DNA from: Nematopogon swammerdamellus
Taxonomy: Eukaryota > Arthropoda > Insecta > Lepidoptera > Adelidae
Reading direction: 5' to 3'
NCBI GenBank assembly: GCA_946902875.1
Contig: OX336349.1
Coordinates: 16,143,891 to 16,207,890, forward strand
Length of the DNA stretch: 64,000 bases
Positions 1-12,182 of this stretch are shown piece after piece (the first letter of the stretch is position 1; every line of letters begins with the position of its first letter). Both the position numbers and the translations under genes were made by a program. The notes beneath the pieces were generated by a model. It was not told where the DNA came from. It worked only from the letters and a program-made list of their open reading frames with translations, and did not search any database.

Positions 1-75
1 GGCTATTAAAGCCGAAGGTATGGAATTTTTTCTATGGAGTGATTTATCTGTTACGAAGTAACTATTTTGTAATCT
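1..75 (-). repeat. Fragment of interspersed element X
   Basis: The window opens with the reverse complement of 3715-3790 (TTACTTCGTAACAGATAAAT...GCTTTAATAGCC). Confidence 0.8.
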
Positions 76-385
76 GTGCCGCTACGTTGGCATTACTTGC
101 TGTCAAGTGCTACGGTCGTTTCGTGTAAGCTCTCAGATTATTCTATTGTATCGTTTTATACTACAGAAGGACTGCGTAATCGGTAGCACTATTGTTATTA
201 TTAAATTGATAAATATATTCAAATATTTCGTACAGGGGATTGTACGAACTGAATATGGCAACACAGAAACCAGGGTAGCCAACTGGTTGGGCCAATTGCG
301 TTGTAAATCGGTTGTGGTGACATTTCACCTAGTCCCTTCCTTGTCTGTCCCATATACCTACCTCACCGCCTGATGAAGGTAGCAC

Positions 386-745
386 AGTGCTGCCATCGCT
401 CGCGCCGCCGCTGTCGAGCGGCTCGCCAGTCGTGACTCGAGTCTCCGCTGGCTGCGACGTCAAACTTGCGCGTTGCAGTGTAACCGCAAATGAAATATTA
501 TTTTTAACCGCTTCCGCCTTAATATTACATCATCCTACGCGCCGTACATTGTTTCTCGCCGCGAGTGTCGTTTCGCAACGCTGCGCTGCTGGAGACGAAC
601 CTCTTTGCGTGGTGGCCACCCGCTTCGCCGCGCCGCCTGGACATCCATCAGTGGTGAGTCCTGCACAATTTCCTTTCCTCCCCTGGTGTGGTGTTCACTG
701 CGACTGCATTTACATCGCAAGCCTATATAGGTACTATTTTTTATC
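386..745. other. GC-rich segment of unknown nature
   Basis: This segment is much richer in GC/CpG than its surroundings and keeps a 138-codon frame open from 387, but the protein resembles nothing I know. It may be the 5' region of an old retroelement. Flanks 76-385 and 746-868 show nothing recognisable. Confidence 0.3.
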
Positions 746-867
746 ATTTTGTAAAAAACCTAAATTCCAGCGACCTACCGCCGCGTCACCACCAACTTTA
801 TAGATAAAAGTAAAAAAAACTGTGAACGGTCTATACCTTATGAATGTACAATATACAATATGAAGTA

Positions 868-1220
868 ACCCCAGGTAGCTTGGTGGTGAATCGCATCGGC
901 GAGCGATCTTCGAAGTTAAGCAACGTCGGGTATCGTTGGAATGACCGTCTGACCATTGAGGCTGGCCTTGGTCCAGATTCCATGTAAACCTCTAGGTGCC
1001 TAGGGTAAAGGTGGTAGGGTTTAACCAGTCCGAATTGGTACTGCTGCATTGAATGAAGGTCGGTTGAAGCAGCTCTGAAAAAAAAATAGTCTATGTTCTC
1101 CAGCCAGTTCAAAGTAGCCGCCGCGGCCAAAAGGAAGCACTGACATGGCACCTAGTTCACCAAGGCGTGATGGGCTGACATAACGGGTGTAGTAGGTGAT
1201 GTAGCCGACCGTGTCAGTCA
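868..1220 (+). mobile_element. 5S-rRNA-derived SINE, diverged copy
   Basis: Contains CGAAGTTAAGCAACGTCGGG (911-930), the 5S rRNA box A/intermediate region, downstream of GGTAGCTTGGTGG. The 3' end is the GTGTCAGT typical of the family. This copy retains the 5S part best. Confidence 0.75.
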
Positions 1221-1280
1221 TTCAGTCGGTCAGCGTGTAAGCGCCCACTGCTGGACATACGCCTCTCCAATTATTCTCTA

Positions 1281-1706
<426 letters not shown>

Positions 1707-1737
1707 TTATTATAATTTTTTAATCACAAAATTTTTT

Positions 1738-1855
1738 TTATAATTTTTTTTTTCGGCTATGTCAGCCCATAACCGTGTGAACTAGGTGCAATGTCAGTGC
1801 TTCCCGTCATTTCATGTCGGCTAGACTGAACTGAACAGGACGGAAATTATTCACA
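1738..1855 (-). mobile_element. 5S-SINE 3' fragment
   Basis: T-run followed by GTCAGCCCATAACCGTGTGA and CTAGGTGCAATGTCAGTGCT on the plus strand. Confidence 0.65.
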
Positions 1856-2029
1856 TTCGAGCAGTCAAACTTCGCCAAACTCGCCACAATCTCGTGGACC
1901 ATCCCTTTATTGTCGACAGAAGAGTTCTTCGAACCGCACGATTATCTAAATTGTCTTAGGTCGCACTACAATGGTGTGGAAGGGGGAATATATTTCCCTA
2001 CACAGATCTTCTAATGGTGTGTAAACTTT

Positions 2030-2285
2030 TATTATGGGTGGCTGAATCGGAGTGGCCAAAGCACACGCTCCGACCAGCCGTTATCACCTCCGAGAAGGTA
2101 GGTGCCATACCGGAGACTTCCCTTTGGATTGCTGGCTATTCTTAACTAGAGGAGAACACAACCGAGGTTGCTATACGGCCATCGGTACATTCAGTACGGT
2201 GATACCAACCCAGTCAGCCACAATTTGAGCCTAACTACCTAGTAAGAGGCAAGGGAATAATAGACTTTCCCCAGCGACATTAGTC
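2030..2285 (-). mobile_element. tRNA-derived SINE, 3' half
   Basis: Matches the family defined at 55436-55838: GGGTGGCTGAATCGGAGTGG through CTATACGGCCATCGG. Confidence 0.65.
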
Positions 2286-2461
2286 CGCCTTCAAGCCGGA
2301 CTGGTGCCTCTTCGGTGGTGAAATTGGCTGCGCCCGAGGCTCTGACCTTAAGCCACCCACTTATTAAAAAAAAGTCACAGAACACAGAAACCGAGTTAGA
2401 AGTGTAACGCGATGACTTATTATTATAAAGACCTTTAAACAAATTCCCATACAATTTTTGA

Positions 2462-2727
2462 CGTGATAACGTCACGTCTTATAAATTGATGAACACCGGC
2501 TGCACGCACGAAAAAGTGTCACGTTCCATCTGAGCCTGTGTGTGCAAGCGAGAGCGCGTAACAAGCGATAGAGAGGCCCAATCGGCCCAAGCGTCGGCTG
2601 GTACACATTTATCTCTCTGGTTCTAAAGTACCAGGGCAGCAGAAATTGAATGATGTTATCACGTAAAACTATCGTCCGTAAACCGACTTTACAGACAACC
2701 AATTTTTCTTTTTGTTTTGATGCATCC
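2462..2727 (-). repeat. Interspersed repeat, family I
   Basis: Reverse complement of 46135-46500, sharing AGTCGGTTTACGGACGATAG and CGCTCTCGCTTGCACACAC. Likely a non-autonomous DNA element. Confidence 0.65.
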
Positions 2728-2949
2728 AAGTTACAATTAACTCATGTATTTATAGACAATTTCTCGTGCGGGTATCATTTTTGCACTGTAATATAGCACA
2801 ATGACAGCCGACTGATATGGGCATACATCAAGTGCGCGTAGCTACGCTTACTTGTGGTACGCACAAATCATTGCGCCACCTCTATTAGTTTTTTATGTTC
2901 TGTGATTAGATTATTGTCTCGTGGGTTTTTGGTTAAACATATCAGTCCC

Positions 2950-3150
2950 GCTTCATCTCTCCCCGTGCATGTCGTAGATAAGGACAAGACGCCGTGCTAA
3001 CGGGCTAAAGGTTAGACATATCTTTCCTTCCACCGACTCGTGCAGCAGCAGGTAAGCTGTCCTCATGCCTGACTTGCTGCTTCATGTGTGTGAAAAGGGG
3101 CACAGTAACTGTACTGTCGCTGGCATATAATTATATCTAATCTTATTTGA
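2950..3150 (+). repeat. Interspersed repeat, family D fragment
   Basis: Degenerate form of the family best seen at 10960-11270: CTCCCCGTGCATGTCGTA followed by an ACTCGTGCAGCAGCAGG segment. Confidence 0.5.
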
Positions 3151-3289
3151 TAAGCCTGTGAGCACTTGTTTGGGGTACACCGTCGGGGTGGACTTTTACT
3201 GACAAACACAAAACCAATTGGACACTCTTTTAAACATGCTCTGAAACTCTCTCCCTGGCTGCCCGCATATTTCCCATCAAGCAGTCTCC

Positions 3290-3470
3290 TTTCCCAGAGA
3301 GGTCTGGTCAGACGAGAGGCCGAAGCCCTCTAGTTCAGTATAGCCAGCAATCTAGGGAAGTCTCCGGTATGGCACCTACCTTCTCGTAGGTGATATTGGC
3401 TGGTCGGAGCATGAGCTTTGACCCCTCCGACTCAGCCACCCATACCGGATTACATAAAAAAAAAACAGGG
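3290..3470 (+). mobile_element. tRNA-derived SINE, 3' end
   Basis: TATAGCCAGCAATCTAGGGA through CCCATACCGGATTACATAAA with A-tail, the 3' terminus of the 55436-55838 family. Confidence 0.7.
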
Positions 3471-3699
3471 TGTTACGGCACCCCGCGCTTTTTATAAAAA
3501 AAGCCTGCATTTCGGGGTAGGATGTATGGACAGACAGATTCTCATAAGAACAGACCTGGGTATATTCTAATAAGACCAGTAACCGCGCGGACAGTATTAA
3601 TGATGATGATACACTATATTATACACAAATTTTTTTTTATGAAACTAGCATGGTAAGCTACTAATCAACGAATAAAATAGATTTTAATTCATATAAGGT

Positions 3700-4130
3700 A
3701 GGTCACGTAACCACAGATTACTTAATAGTTACTTCGTAACAGATAAATCACTCCATAGAAAAAGTTCCATACCTTCGGCTTTAATAGCCTACTGCTTCAC
3801 GTCGCCAATCGCTGCATGCGAAAATGTACCTAAACGATCGAGTGTAAAGTGCATTATTGCTTTGCAGCTGCGCACAGTTGCGTGGGCGAGCGTGTAGGTA
3901 TGTTCCGCGCGGCTGAATTTCTACTGAAATAGACCGCCGGCGGCCTGCCGGGCGGTAGGTAGTTAGCGCGCGCAAGTACAAAAAGTGCGTGAGGCCTGAC
4001 GTAACTTGCGAAAATTAAATGTGACATGTGAACACCTAGATAGGATATTTCGACAAGTCCAATAGTCCAAGCGTAGTTACCGGACCTATAGATGAAATTA
4101 TGCAATCCTAATAAACAAACTGAAGCTTCT
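3700..4130 (+). repeat. Element X, longest copy
   Basis: A roughly 430-bp interspersed element (GATTACTTAATAGTTACTTC ... TGAAATTATGCAATCCTAAT) recurring at 9690-9928, 13430-13670, 1-75 (minus), and by its 3' end at 40262 (minus) and 44625. The end resembles a polyadenylation region. Confidence 0.6.
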
Positions 4131-4499
4131 ACCGGCGACCAGCGGCCGGTATATATATGTCAATATATGAATATCCTAACTCGAGAACCACTTCATTTAT
4201 TTACATACAGTTTTCACTGTTACATTCTGTCACTTCTCAAGGTCATCGGCGGCCTGAGCTATGAGCAAAGAGTAACGCGAAGCGAAGCCACGGCCAAAAG
4301 CTAGTAAACAATAAACAAATAAAACATTTCACATGCAACCTAAAAAAATTCTCACAGCTCGGTAAATCCATAACAAAACATTCCAATTTTCATATCATAT
4401 CATGTCTTATCTGCATAAATTAAAAACAATTACTCATATGTACCTACAATCCTTATAAAAATTAGTCATAGTCTCAATTAAATGCATGGGGCTGAGAAA

Positions 4500-4718
4500 T
4501 GTATGAGTAACCCGTTGAAATTTTCATAGAATATGTGTTATTATGGCCGATATAACAACAAAGAAAAAGTAAAAAAATCACAGGGGTCCCCATACAAGAA
4601 ACTAAAAAGTGTATGCGCGCCATCTACCGGAAACAGTATGAAGCAGCGCTGATCATGACATATCAATACGGAACCCCCGGTGCACGAGTTCGACTCGCAC
4701 TTGGCCGTTTTTTTTCTA
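4500..4718 (+). repeat. Family B interspersed repeat
   Basis: Carries GGCCGATATAACAACAAA and ends with GTTCGACTCGCACTTGGCCG, the common terminus of this abundant lepidopteran repeat. Confidence 0.7.
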
Positions 4719-6006
4719 TCTGTTGAAACAAGCATCTAAAGTCAGAACACCGGTACCTATCATCTATCTGTACTATTTTGTCACGCGTAATTAACACAGT
4801 GCTCCTAATTAAACACGTATATACGTAAATACTCACAACGCCTGTTACATTTACAACTGAAACTATTATTGCCCCGCTTCACTTTGCACTTCGGCCCGAG
4901 TTCAACCACGATGGAAAGTCCCAAGAAAACATTTAGAAGCATATAAAGAAGTGTCTGCTTTTAACTCCAGCAGACGCGGTAGGTATACAGATTCTTGCTA
5001 ATTCTGTACGAAACTAATATAGGTACCTAGTTGATTTTTCCGTAGCCTTGAATCGAATTCAGCTATTAATATTATGTGTGCTAGAAATCTTGATTCTCTA
5101 AATCTGAATCCTGAAAATCTCTATATGACTAGGTATATAATCCAGGTGGAGTAAGAAGTTTGGTCTCCGTGCGGAGACTAGGGAATCCAACCGTTTAAGG
5201 TATGCGTATAACCTAACTCTCTATATTATGTAGGTACATTAAAAAAAATTTTACATTGTTCGATTTGAAGCACAAATAATATTTACTGTATATTTATTGT
5301 ATACACACAGCTGTCTCTGAGATGTAATTCAACAAGACGTGTTATTTTACGAAAATGCAAAATATATTTTTTAAACATTTTTTTCATTGACTACTCTGTT
5401 ATTTATAAAATGGAATATTAATTGTTCTTTTTTTTTTGTACTTGGCAATTGGCTCAATATTAATTGATCGTGAAAACGAAGCGCAAATAAAGTTAGGTGA
5501 GTTAAATTTACTTGAGATGTGAAAACTGACATATAGCAGTGACATAGAGGGGGGTGACGTAGGTATGTGAGGGTAATTATTACAAATGACCACATTGATG
5601 TCACTCTCGATTTTTTCCTTGGGTTTCCTTACTGCTGATGGTCGGACGTTAGGTATAGCCAAGTGCGCGTAGCTATTTACATATCTTATCTAAAATTGTC
5701 TGACCCACTTAATTTTGAAGGTGAAAAGCTGTTTCCAATAAATATTTAAAGGAAAATATGGAAAAGGAGAATGTTCCCCTCACAATCACATATCACAAAA
5801 CATTATAAGATAAATCAATATGAAGTATGTTTTACAATATTGTGTATTATATTGCATAATCAACTTAATTAAAAAAAAACTCAAGCAGACCTATTATGTA
5901 CAAGCAACATTGTTTTACATGATATTTAAATCAATTATATACAAACAAAAGAACATCATTGCATTAATTTCACACATCGGACGTTGCAAGGTCTCTATCT
6001 GCGGAT
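4719..6006. other. No recognised feature
   Basis: AT-rich intronic DNA; short open frames only, none with a recognisable motif. Confidence 0.6.
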
Positions 6007-6397
6007 CTTTTTTTTTTTTTTTATGGAAACTGACACGGTTGACACGGTTGGCTACATCACCTACAACGTCCGTGATGTCAGCCCATAACTAGGTGCCATG
6101 TCAGTGCTTCCCCCTTTGATCGTGCCGGCTACACTGAACTGGTCGAAAAACACAAACTATTTACATAGTCGTTTAGACCGACGTTTCATTCAGTGCGGTG
6201 GTATCAACCCGGGCGGGTTAAACCCTACCACCAAGTAAGATTAGGAGGGAAGGGACCTACAGTTTTACGAGGAATCCGAACCTCGGTCAGCCTCCAACGG
6301 TCAGCGGTCACCCATCCAAGTACTGACCGCACCCAGCGTTGCTTAACATTCAATAGCGACAGTTGACTGTCTGCACCACTGAGCTATCGAGGCTGAC
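6007..6397 (-). mobile_element. 5S-SINE, full-length, young subfamily
   Basis: Read on the minus strand it starts GTCAGCCTCGATAGCTCAG, has the 5S box C core GTCAGTACTTGGATGGGTGA, and ends in an A-tail. It shares private variants with the copies at 53104 and 57101. Confidence 0.85.
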
Positions 6398-6429
6398 AAT
6401 CTTTGTATATCTTGCAAGGATAGTTAGTT

Positions 6430-6800
6430 TGTTCACCCTGTACTTAAGGCGGGAATAAGGGTCAAAAGGTCAACTTTAAACGAAATTATTGAGCTATTGG
6501 TAAAGATAACAAATCTGTAAAAAATATGTGTTATGTATTGATCTTTAATTAACAAACGTAGCGAAAAAAAATATGTTTTACTACTTTGTAAAGGTGTTAA
6601 ATAAATGTCCAAAAAATAACGAAAAGTACGACAATTTTAGTTTCAAGTTGAATTATCTTGAGAAACATCAATAGTTTCAATACAAGACCCTCATAGAAAT
6701 ATAGATAATATTTTTCCCGACAATCGTAGCGAAAAAAAATATTGTTTTCCATCTTTCCAACACGTGAAATTTAATAAATAGTGTGATTTTCGCGCAAACG
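6430..6800 (+). repeat. Diverged repeat, family J
   Basis: Aligns with 21005-21345: AAGGCGGGAATA, GGTCAACTTTAAA, AGAGCTATTGG-like and AAAGGTGTTAAATAAAT blocks in the same order. Confidence 0.55.
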
Positions 6801-7813
6801 ATCTTCGTCGGCGCAATGTATCAGCCACCGCACGAGTAGAACGAATCTCGCACCTATTTACATCTGCATACGGTTCGTGTTTCAATCATCAGTGCTCGGG
6901 TAGCACGGTTTGAGTCCTATTTCCGCCTTAAATAGATAGCCGAGTCCAGTGAAGTTATCACTAGATTCAGTAATAGGTCCAAACTGGTCTGGGCACCTGG
7001 CGCTCCTCTTCATTAATGGGTGAGTATTAACATCCAGAGAATGCCTCCAGCGTGTTGGACATCATGCCCAACGAAGTTTTGGAAGGACTTTTTTTCCCCC
7101 CTCGTTTGAATAACAATAATACACTTTATGCCACTTGTGTGGACAGGAAATTTCCTCCAGTCAACCCGGTGGACCAAAACTTTTACATGGAATCCAAACC
7201 ATGGAGCCGTGCCTGAAGGTATGCACGTAATTTCTTTCAAATCTGAAAAAAACTCATTGGTGTACGGATTTGAACCTCAGACCTCTCTCAAGAGAAGCCC
7301 ACGCCCAGACCACTCGGCGACCCGTCACCTTGAACAGTTTCTTTTAATAGGTATATTTTTAAGGTTTTACTTTACCTACTTAAATTTTTAGGGTTCTGTA
7401 TCACCCGTACGTAAATGCTTAAAAACGAAAGAAAAAACAAATCTATACCTAGTGGATTTGCTCGCGAATATCAAAGAACACGTCACGTTGACGTCAACAA
7501 AGCCATCAGACATGACGTTGACAAAGCTGACGGCGTAGACTCCGTCAATTAACTCAAATTGGACAGCCTAACTTATTTTGTCATTATTACGAAGGACTAA
7601 CTCTCTTCGTAGCTCAGTTAATTATAAAGTTCTTGCATATTAAATATCTTTAGAAAACTTGCCTTGTTCTGTACACTAGACTTTCGTCTTGTTACACAAA
7701 GCTAATTATAAATAATCAAGAGATTTGTGAGAATATCTTCTTAAGCTTACTCGCGCTGCTTGATATGTTATCTTTTCCTAACACTTTGGTGTGATGGGCT
7801 GTCATATACTCGT
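6801..7813. other. Mostly unrecognised; tRNA-SINE 5' remnant at 7145-7330
   Basis: The remnant (minus strand) keeps AAAACTCATTGGTGTACGGA and a degenerate tRNA head. The rest holds nothing I can name. Confidence 0.45.
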
Positions 7814-8172
7814 TTTTTAGGGTTCCGTATCCGGTACGGGACCCAATTACTAAGCCTACGCCGTCTGTCCGAGGGCTGTATCTCGTGAAGCGTTATAGGT
7901 AGCTCGCTGAAATTTTCACAGAATATGGCCGATATAACAACAAATAATAATAAGAATAGGAAAAAGTAAAAAATTCACGGGGGTTCCCATAGAAGAAACT
8001 AAAAAGTGTAAATTTTTAACTAATCATGAATTTGAACTAACATGAAGCATTTCATAAACACGCCATGGTGTTGGGCGCTGTTGGGAGATGGTGTGAGTGG
8101 CGCTGACCATGACATTGCGATACGGTACCCTCGGTGCGCGAGTTCGACTCGCACTTGGCCAGTTTTTTTACA
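7814..8172 (+). repeat. Family B interspersed repeat, near full length
   Basis: From AGGGTTCCGTATCCGGTACG through CACTTGGCCAGTTTTTTT, with GCTGTATCTCGTGAAGCG and ATATAACAACAAATAATAAT inside. Confidence 0.8.
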
Positions 8173-8950
8173 GTGCAACACCGATTACTCTGCATACTCT
8201 AATTTTCGAGATACAGGATATGTGGTGTGCATTATGTATGCCTTTATCTTCTCAACCCATAGTAGTTACCTAGAGATAGCATATTTTTAGTTAGAATGTG
8301 GAGAATGGCAGAAAAAATTGCAGAACGTAACTCACTGCCGAAAAGTGACCTCGCTCGAAACAGAAGGGTGTCAGCCCATAAAACTCGGTGAACTAGGTTC
8401 CATGTCAGTAGTTCCCTTAGGGTCGGCCCCCTTTTCAATGTCAATAAACTGCGTGAGAAATTAACAGTTTCACATGTGTGAAGGACCAATATTAAATTAT
8501 TATCAATTGAGTGTTAGTACAATTCATCTGTACAAATAAAATATTGTTTAACATAAGCAAATTCACCACTTCAAACAGTAGAAAACGCAAGAATATACGG
8601 AAAGCATAGCAGTACAAAAGGGAGTAGCCATTGTAAACTCTATGCATATGAGAAGTCCTTTATTGCAAGTACTGAGAAAACAGGTTCCATGGCGAGAGGA
8701 ATTAGATTACAAAGAGTGAGAAATACAAAGAATTAAAAAGGGGCAGGTACAACTGTATTGTCTAACATTGCATTATAATAACATTCTTATTTATATAATA
8801 CAAGTAATTACATTATAATAACATTCACTAGGAAGTAAATGTTGTGGGACAGTCGCTCGACATTTGCGGTAAATGTTGCGTGCGGGGAACATCTTGGAAC
8901 ATGCTGCGGAATGAATTAAGTATATAGGTACTCATATGTATAAAATATTA
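8173..8950. other. Unrecognised apart from a 5S-SINE scrap at 8368-8425
   Basis: GTGTCAGCCCATAAAACTCG...CATGTCAGTAGTTCCCTT is a minus-strand scrap of the 5S-SINE 3' end; the rest is unassigned. Confidence 0.45.
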
Positions 8951-8952
8951 AT

Positions 8953-9308
8953 AAAAACCGGCCAAGTGCGAGTCGAACTCGCGCACCGAGGGTTCATTAT
9001 CGCCATGTCATGGTAAGCGCCACTCTATGAAATGCTTCATATTAGTTAAATGTCATTAGTTAAAATGCTTCACACTCTATTCAGTAGATGGCGCGCGCGT
9101 ACACTTTTTGGTTTCTTCTATGGGAACACCCGTGAATTTTTACTTTTCTTATTTGTTTTTATATCGGCCATAATAAAATAACACATATTCTGTGAAAATT
9201 TCAACAGGCTACCTATTACGGTTCAAGAGATACAGCCCTCGGACAGACGGACGGACAGACAGACAGACAGACGGCGTAGGCTTAGTAATAGGGTCCCGTA
9301 CCAGATAC
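8953..9308 (-). repeat. Family B repeat, split by the 9309-10560 insertion
   Basis: Minus orientation, from ACCGGCCAAGTGCGAGTCGA to GGGTCCCGTACCAGATAC; it resumes after the insertion with AGAACCCTAATAAAA at 10570. Confidence 0.85.
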
Positions 9309-9329
9309 CTGGTATACCGTATATCGTAT

Positions 9330-9332
<3 letters not shown>

Positions 9333-9377
<45 letters not shown>
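9333..9377. repeat. (TA)n microsatellite
   Basis: About 45 bp of almost pure TA dinucleotide near the 5' end of the 9309-10560 insertion. Confidence 0.95.
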
Positions 9378-9380
<3 letters not shown>

Positions 9381-9928
9381 TATACCGGTCGGAGATACCT
9401 ACACGGCAGATCAACCGGGGCAACTCTCTGGGCTCCACTGACTAAGGAGCCCCACTAGGCACTGGCCAGCTGAACAGTCTTTCGTAAGAGGTGGTTATTT
9501 TTTGTTTTTGGATGAGTGTGTGTCTGAAAATTAATTATTTGTCTTGTACAACTTTTTGTCTTGTACAACATTGTCTATTATATTTTTGTTATAGAAATTT
9601 ACTAAAGAAATGAAACATTAAAAATGTTGTGTAATAATAAAAAAAAATCTAAGATTGGATTCAGTTTCATGTACAGAACATGTCAGCACAGATTACTAAA
9701 TAGTTACTTCGTAACAGATAAATCACTCCATAGAAAAAGTTCCATACCTACGGCTTTAATAGCCTACTGCTTCACGATCGAGTATAAAGTGCATTATTGC
9801 TTTGCAGCTGCGCGCATTTGCGTGGGCGAGCGTGTAGGTATCTTTCGCGCGGCTGACGAATTTCTACTGAATTACACCGCCCGCGGTGCATCGGGCGGTA
9901 GGTAGTTAGCGCGCGCAAGTACATAGAG

Positions 9929-10470
9929 CGGGCAACGAGGAGGCCGACTGCCTGGCTAGTAAGGCTTGTACATCTGATGCAATAATTAGTCAATGTAAAA
10001 CTTTCTGCACTGACCACCTACCCGAAATAAAAAAGAACTGTTATAATATGTGGAAGCAATATTTCGATGAGAGATCAGTGCAGAAAGGTATATGGTACAG
10101 AACAATGCAGTGTGAACCGTTAAAAATTCCCTGGTTTGCCAAGAGCGACAGACCGAGAACAGAAATTGTAATGGGCCTGAGACTACGATCTGGACACATT
10201 CCAACAAATAAGACAATGTACCTTATGAAGATAGCACAATCACCCAACTGTAGCATATGTGGGATAGAAGAGGACCTACTCCACATACTGTTGGAATGTG
10301 CCCGGAACCAAGAACTGAGGCAGAAGCTATTGAGAGACTTAAGAACTGACAGACTCAACCTGTTTTTTAAAGTACATGAAGCCTTGGGGCGAGCTCAGGG
10401 GGAGGAGTTTGAATTCATACTAAGTTTTTTTGTAAAGTCACAGGCGTTGAATCGTGCTGAAGTACAATAA
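9929..10470 (+). pseudogene. LINE C-terminal fragment: RNase H end and zinc-knuckle-like tail
   Basis: The open frame begins in GNEEADCLASKA, the last RNase H motif of I/R1-type non-LTR retrotransposons, and runs to CSICGIEEDLLHILLEC, the C-x2-C...H...C tail typical of these polymerases, then stops at 10470. The reverse transcriptase part is missing. Confidence 0.75.
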
Positions 10471-10589
10471 AAAATCAATATAGTTACTATGGGGCTGGCA
10501 TAGCCAGGAATGGCTAAAGCCCTAAACAAAATAAAGATTAAAAAAAAAAAAAAAAAAAAAACCAGATACAGAACCCTAATAAAAAGTTA

Positions 10590-10958
10590 TATATTTCATC
10601 CTCAACGTAGCACTGAACACCGATAGCTCAGTGATAGACACTCACCTGTTCTAGCGTAAGCACGGTACAAACTATGGACAAAACTCAGTGATATCAGGAC
10701 TTGTCAACATGTTTAGTAAAAGTTTTAGCAACCTTGACAATATATACTTTGATGTAAAACAACTCCTACAAAATATAAACTAAATGGGTTCTCTCTCTAT
10801 CGCTCACACACTTTCAGCTTTTTCTACGAATTTCAAAAGTGGCATTCCCGAACTCTGATTTGTTTGCATTACAGCAAGTTGTGGGCGTTTTGTTTTTAGC
10901 CTTCAAACATGTGAATACCTAGCCAGTTTTTGTACCAGAAGATAGTTTTTAGTACTGT
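10590..10958. other. No recognised feature
   Basis: AT-rich intronic DNA between the retrocopy and the family D repeat. Confidence 0.5.
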
Positions 10959-11275
10959 GTGGGGCCAGTTGTTAAAAAGAATAGCCCCACTGCATGTCGT
11001 AAAAGGTGACTAAGGGATTTAAGAACAAGATGAAGTGCTAAAGGGTGACAGGGTAGCCACCCCTCACCTTGGCATGAACCTGCCACCGAGTCATGCAGCA
11101 GGTGGGTCTTCGTGCCTTCCTTGCTGTTCGATAGTTATATCTTGTCTGAACACTGTGAAAGGTGGCGGTCAGTGTTGTGCTGTAATTTGCGAGAGTTCCT
11201 GGAGCACAACACGGATTACTCTGCTTATCCCGTTTGTCGGGATACAGAGTATGGTATTTTTGTATGTATAAAGAT
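10959..11275 (+). repeat. Interspersed repeat, family D
   Basis: Starts GTGTGGGGCCAGTTG, includes GGTGACTAAGGGATTTAAGA and CTTGGCATGAACCTGCCACC, and ends near a GTCGGGATACAG motif. Other copies are at 2950, 32060, 56140 (minus) and 58325. Confidence 0.7.
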
Positions 11276-11654
11276 AATATTGTGAGGTCAGTGATGCCAC
11301 AAATATGACTTACCCGTTTACCCTTTGTTGTTGTTGTTGTTTTGGTTTGGGGTTGGCTCTAGGCCTGCAAATAGGGGTCGCAAACCGGGATCCCGAATCC
11401 CGAAAATACCGGGATACCGGACCGAAACGAAAGCTTTAAAATACCGGGATTGAGTTAACAGAAACCGAGATTTTCGGTATTTTCGGTTTTCATTATAAAT
11501 AAGACTAATAACAAATTAAAAAGCCCGCGACATTCCGCCGCACACGATTCTTTCTGTGAGTAGTCGCGCGGTGGTTGCTATGGCAACGCGGCTCAGCTAT
11601 GTGACGCATGTCGCGCGCGACTACACACACACGGCCAGGAGTGAGTGAGACCTA

Positions 11655-12125
11655 CTCCCGACGGCCGCCGACGGCGTACGACACCTGAAAGCCATTGTCG
11701 TGCCTGCTGTTCCTGTGATCCTACTCCTTCGCCCGGAGCGAACCAATAGAAGCCGATATTCGTTTGTTCGGCCAAGTAACTTGTTAGCTCAGTGGTAAGC
11801 ATGTAGGGTTTGCATTTTTTGGACCATGGGTTCGAATCCCACCGAATCTACGTTACGGTGTTTAAATTGTTTTAGGGTGTTTAGTTTTTTTTATAACCAC
11901 CTAAGAATTATTTTCGGAAATATAAACTTGTAACAAAAACGACATGCACCGCCTCAAAATTAGGTTAGGGTTAATATATAGAAGATATATTAACCCTGTT
12001 TATTTTTTTTTTAAACCACCAAAACATAATTTATTTATCACTTCAAGGAGTGGTTCCGCAGGATCGCAGGAACAGCAGGCACGACAATGGCTTTTAGGTG
12101 GCGCACCGCTCCCGACGACGCCAGA
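11655..12125. mobile_element. MITE with long inverted ends and tRNA-like core
   Basis: Ends at about 11672-11732 and 12045-12110 are inverted copies sharing CATTGTCGTGCCTGCTGTTC. Inside, 11780-11845 has tRNA-promoter-like boxes (TTAGCTCAGTGG and GGGTTCGAATCCC). A related sequence with a weaker B box is at 22105-22200. Confidence 0.7.
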
Positions 12126-12182
12126 GAGTATTTGATGTTTTTGTTAAAGCTGATTACAGTTTTGTTATAAGAATATTATCCT

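Larger units (their letters stand above)
9309..10560 (+). mobile_element. Poly(A)-tailed retrocopy with upstream sequence and LINE 3' end
   Basis: An insertion ending in a 30-base A-run is flanked by ACCAGATAC at 9300-9308 and 10561-10569, and splits a minus-strand interspersed repeat. It contains a (TA)n tract, a non-LTR-like 3' segment, an element also found at 3700-4130, and a LINE 3' end. It shares about 1.15 kb at roughly 99% identity with 13133-14300. Confidence 0.75.

Noticed and set aside
868..1220. Possible 5S rRNA gene
   Set aside because: Only the internal promoter region of 5S is present and the flanks match a dispersed SINE family.
9192..9458. ORFs with YIYIYI tracts on both strands
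   Set aside because: Translation of a (TA)n microsatellite.
11775..11850. Possible tRNA gene
   Set aside because: A and B boxes are good, but no cloverleaf with acceptor stem closes around them, and the same sequence occurs in another element at 22105-22200.
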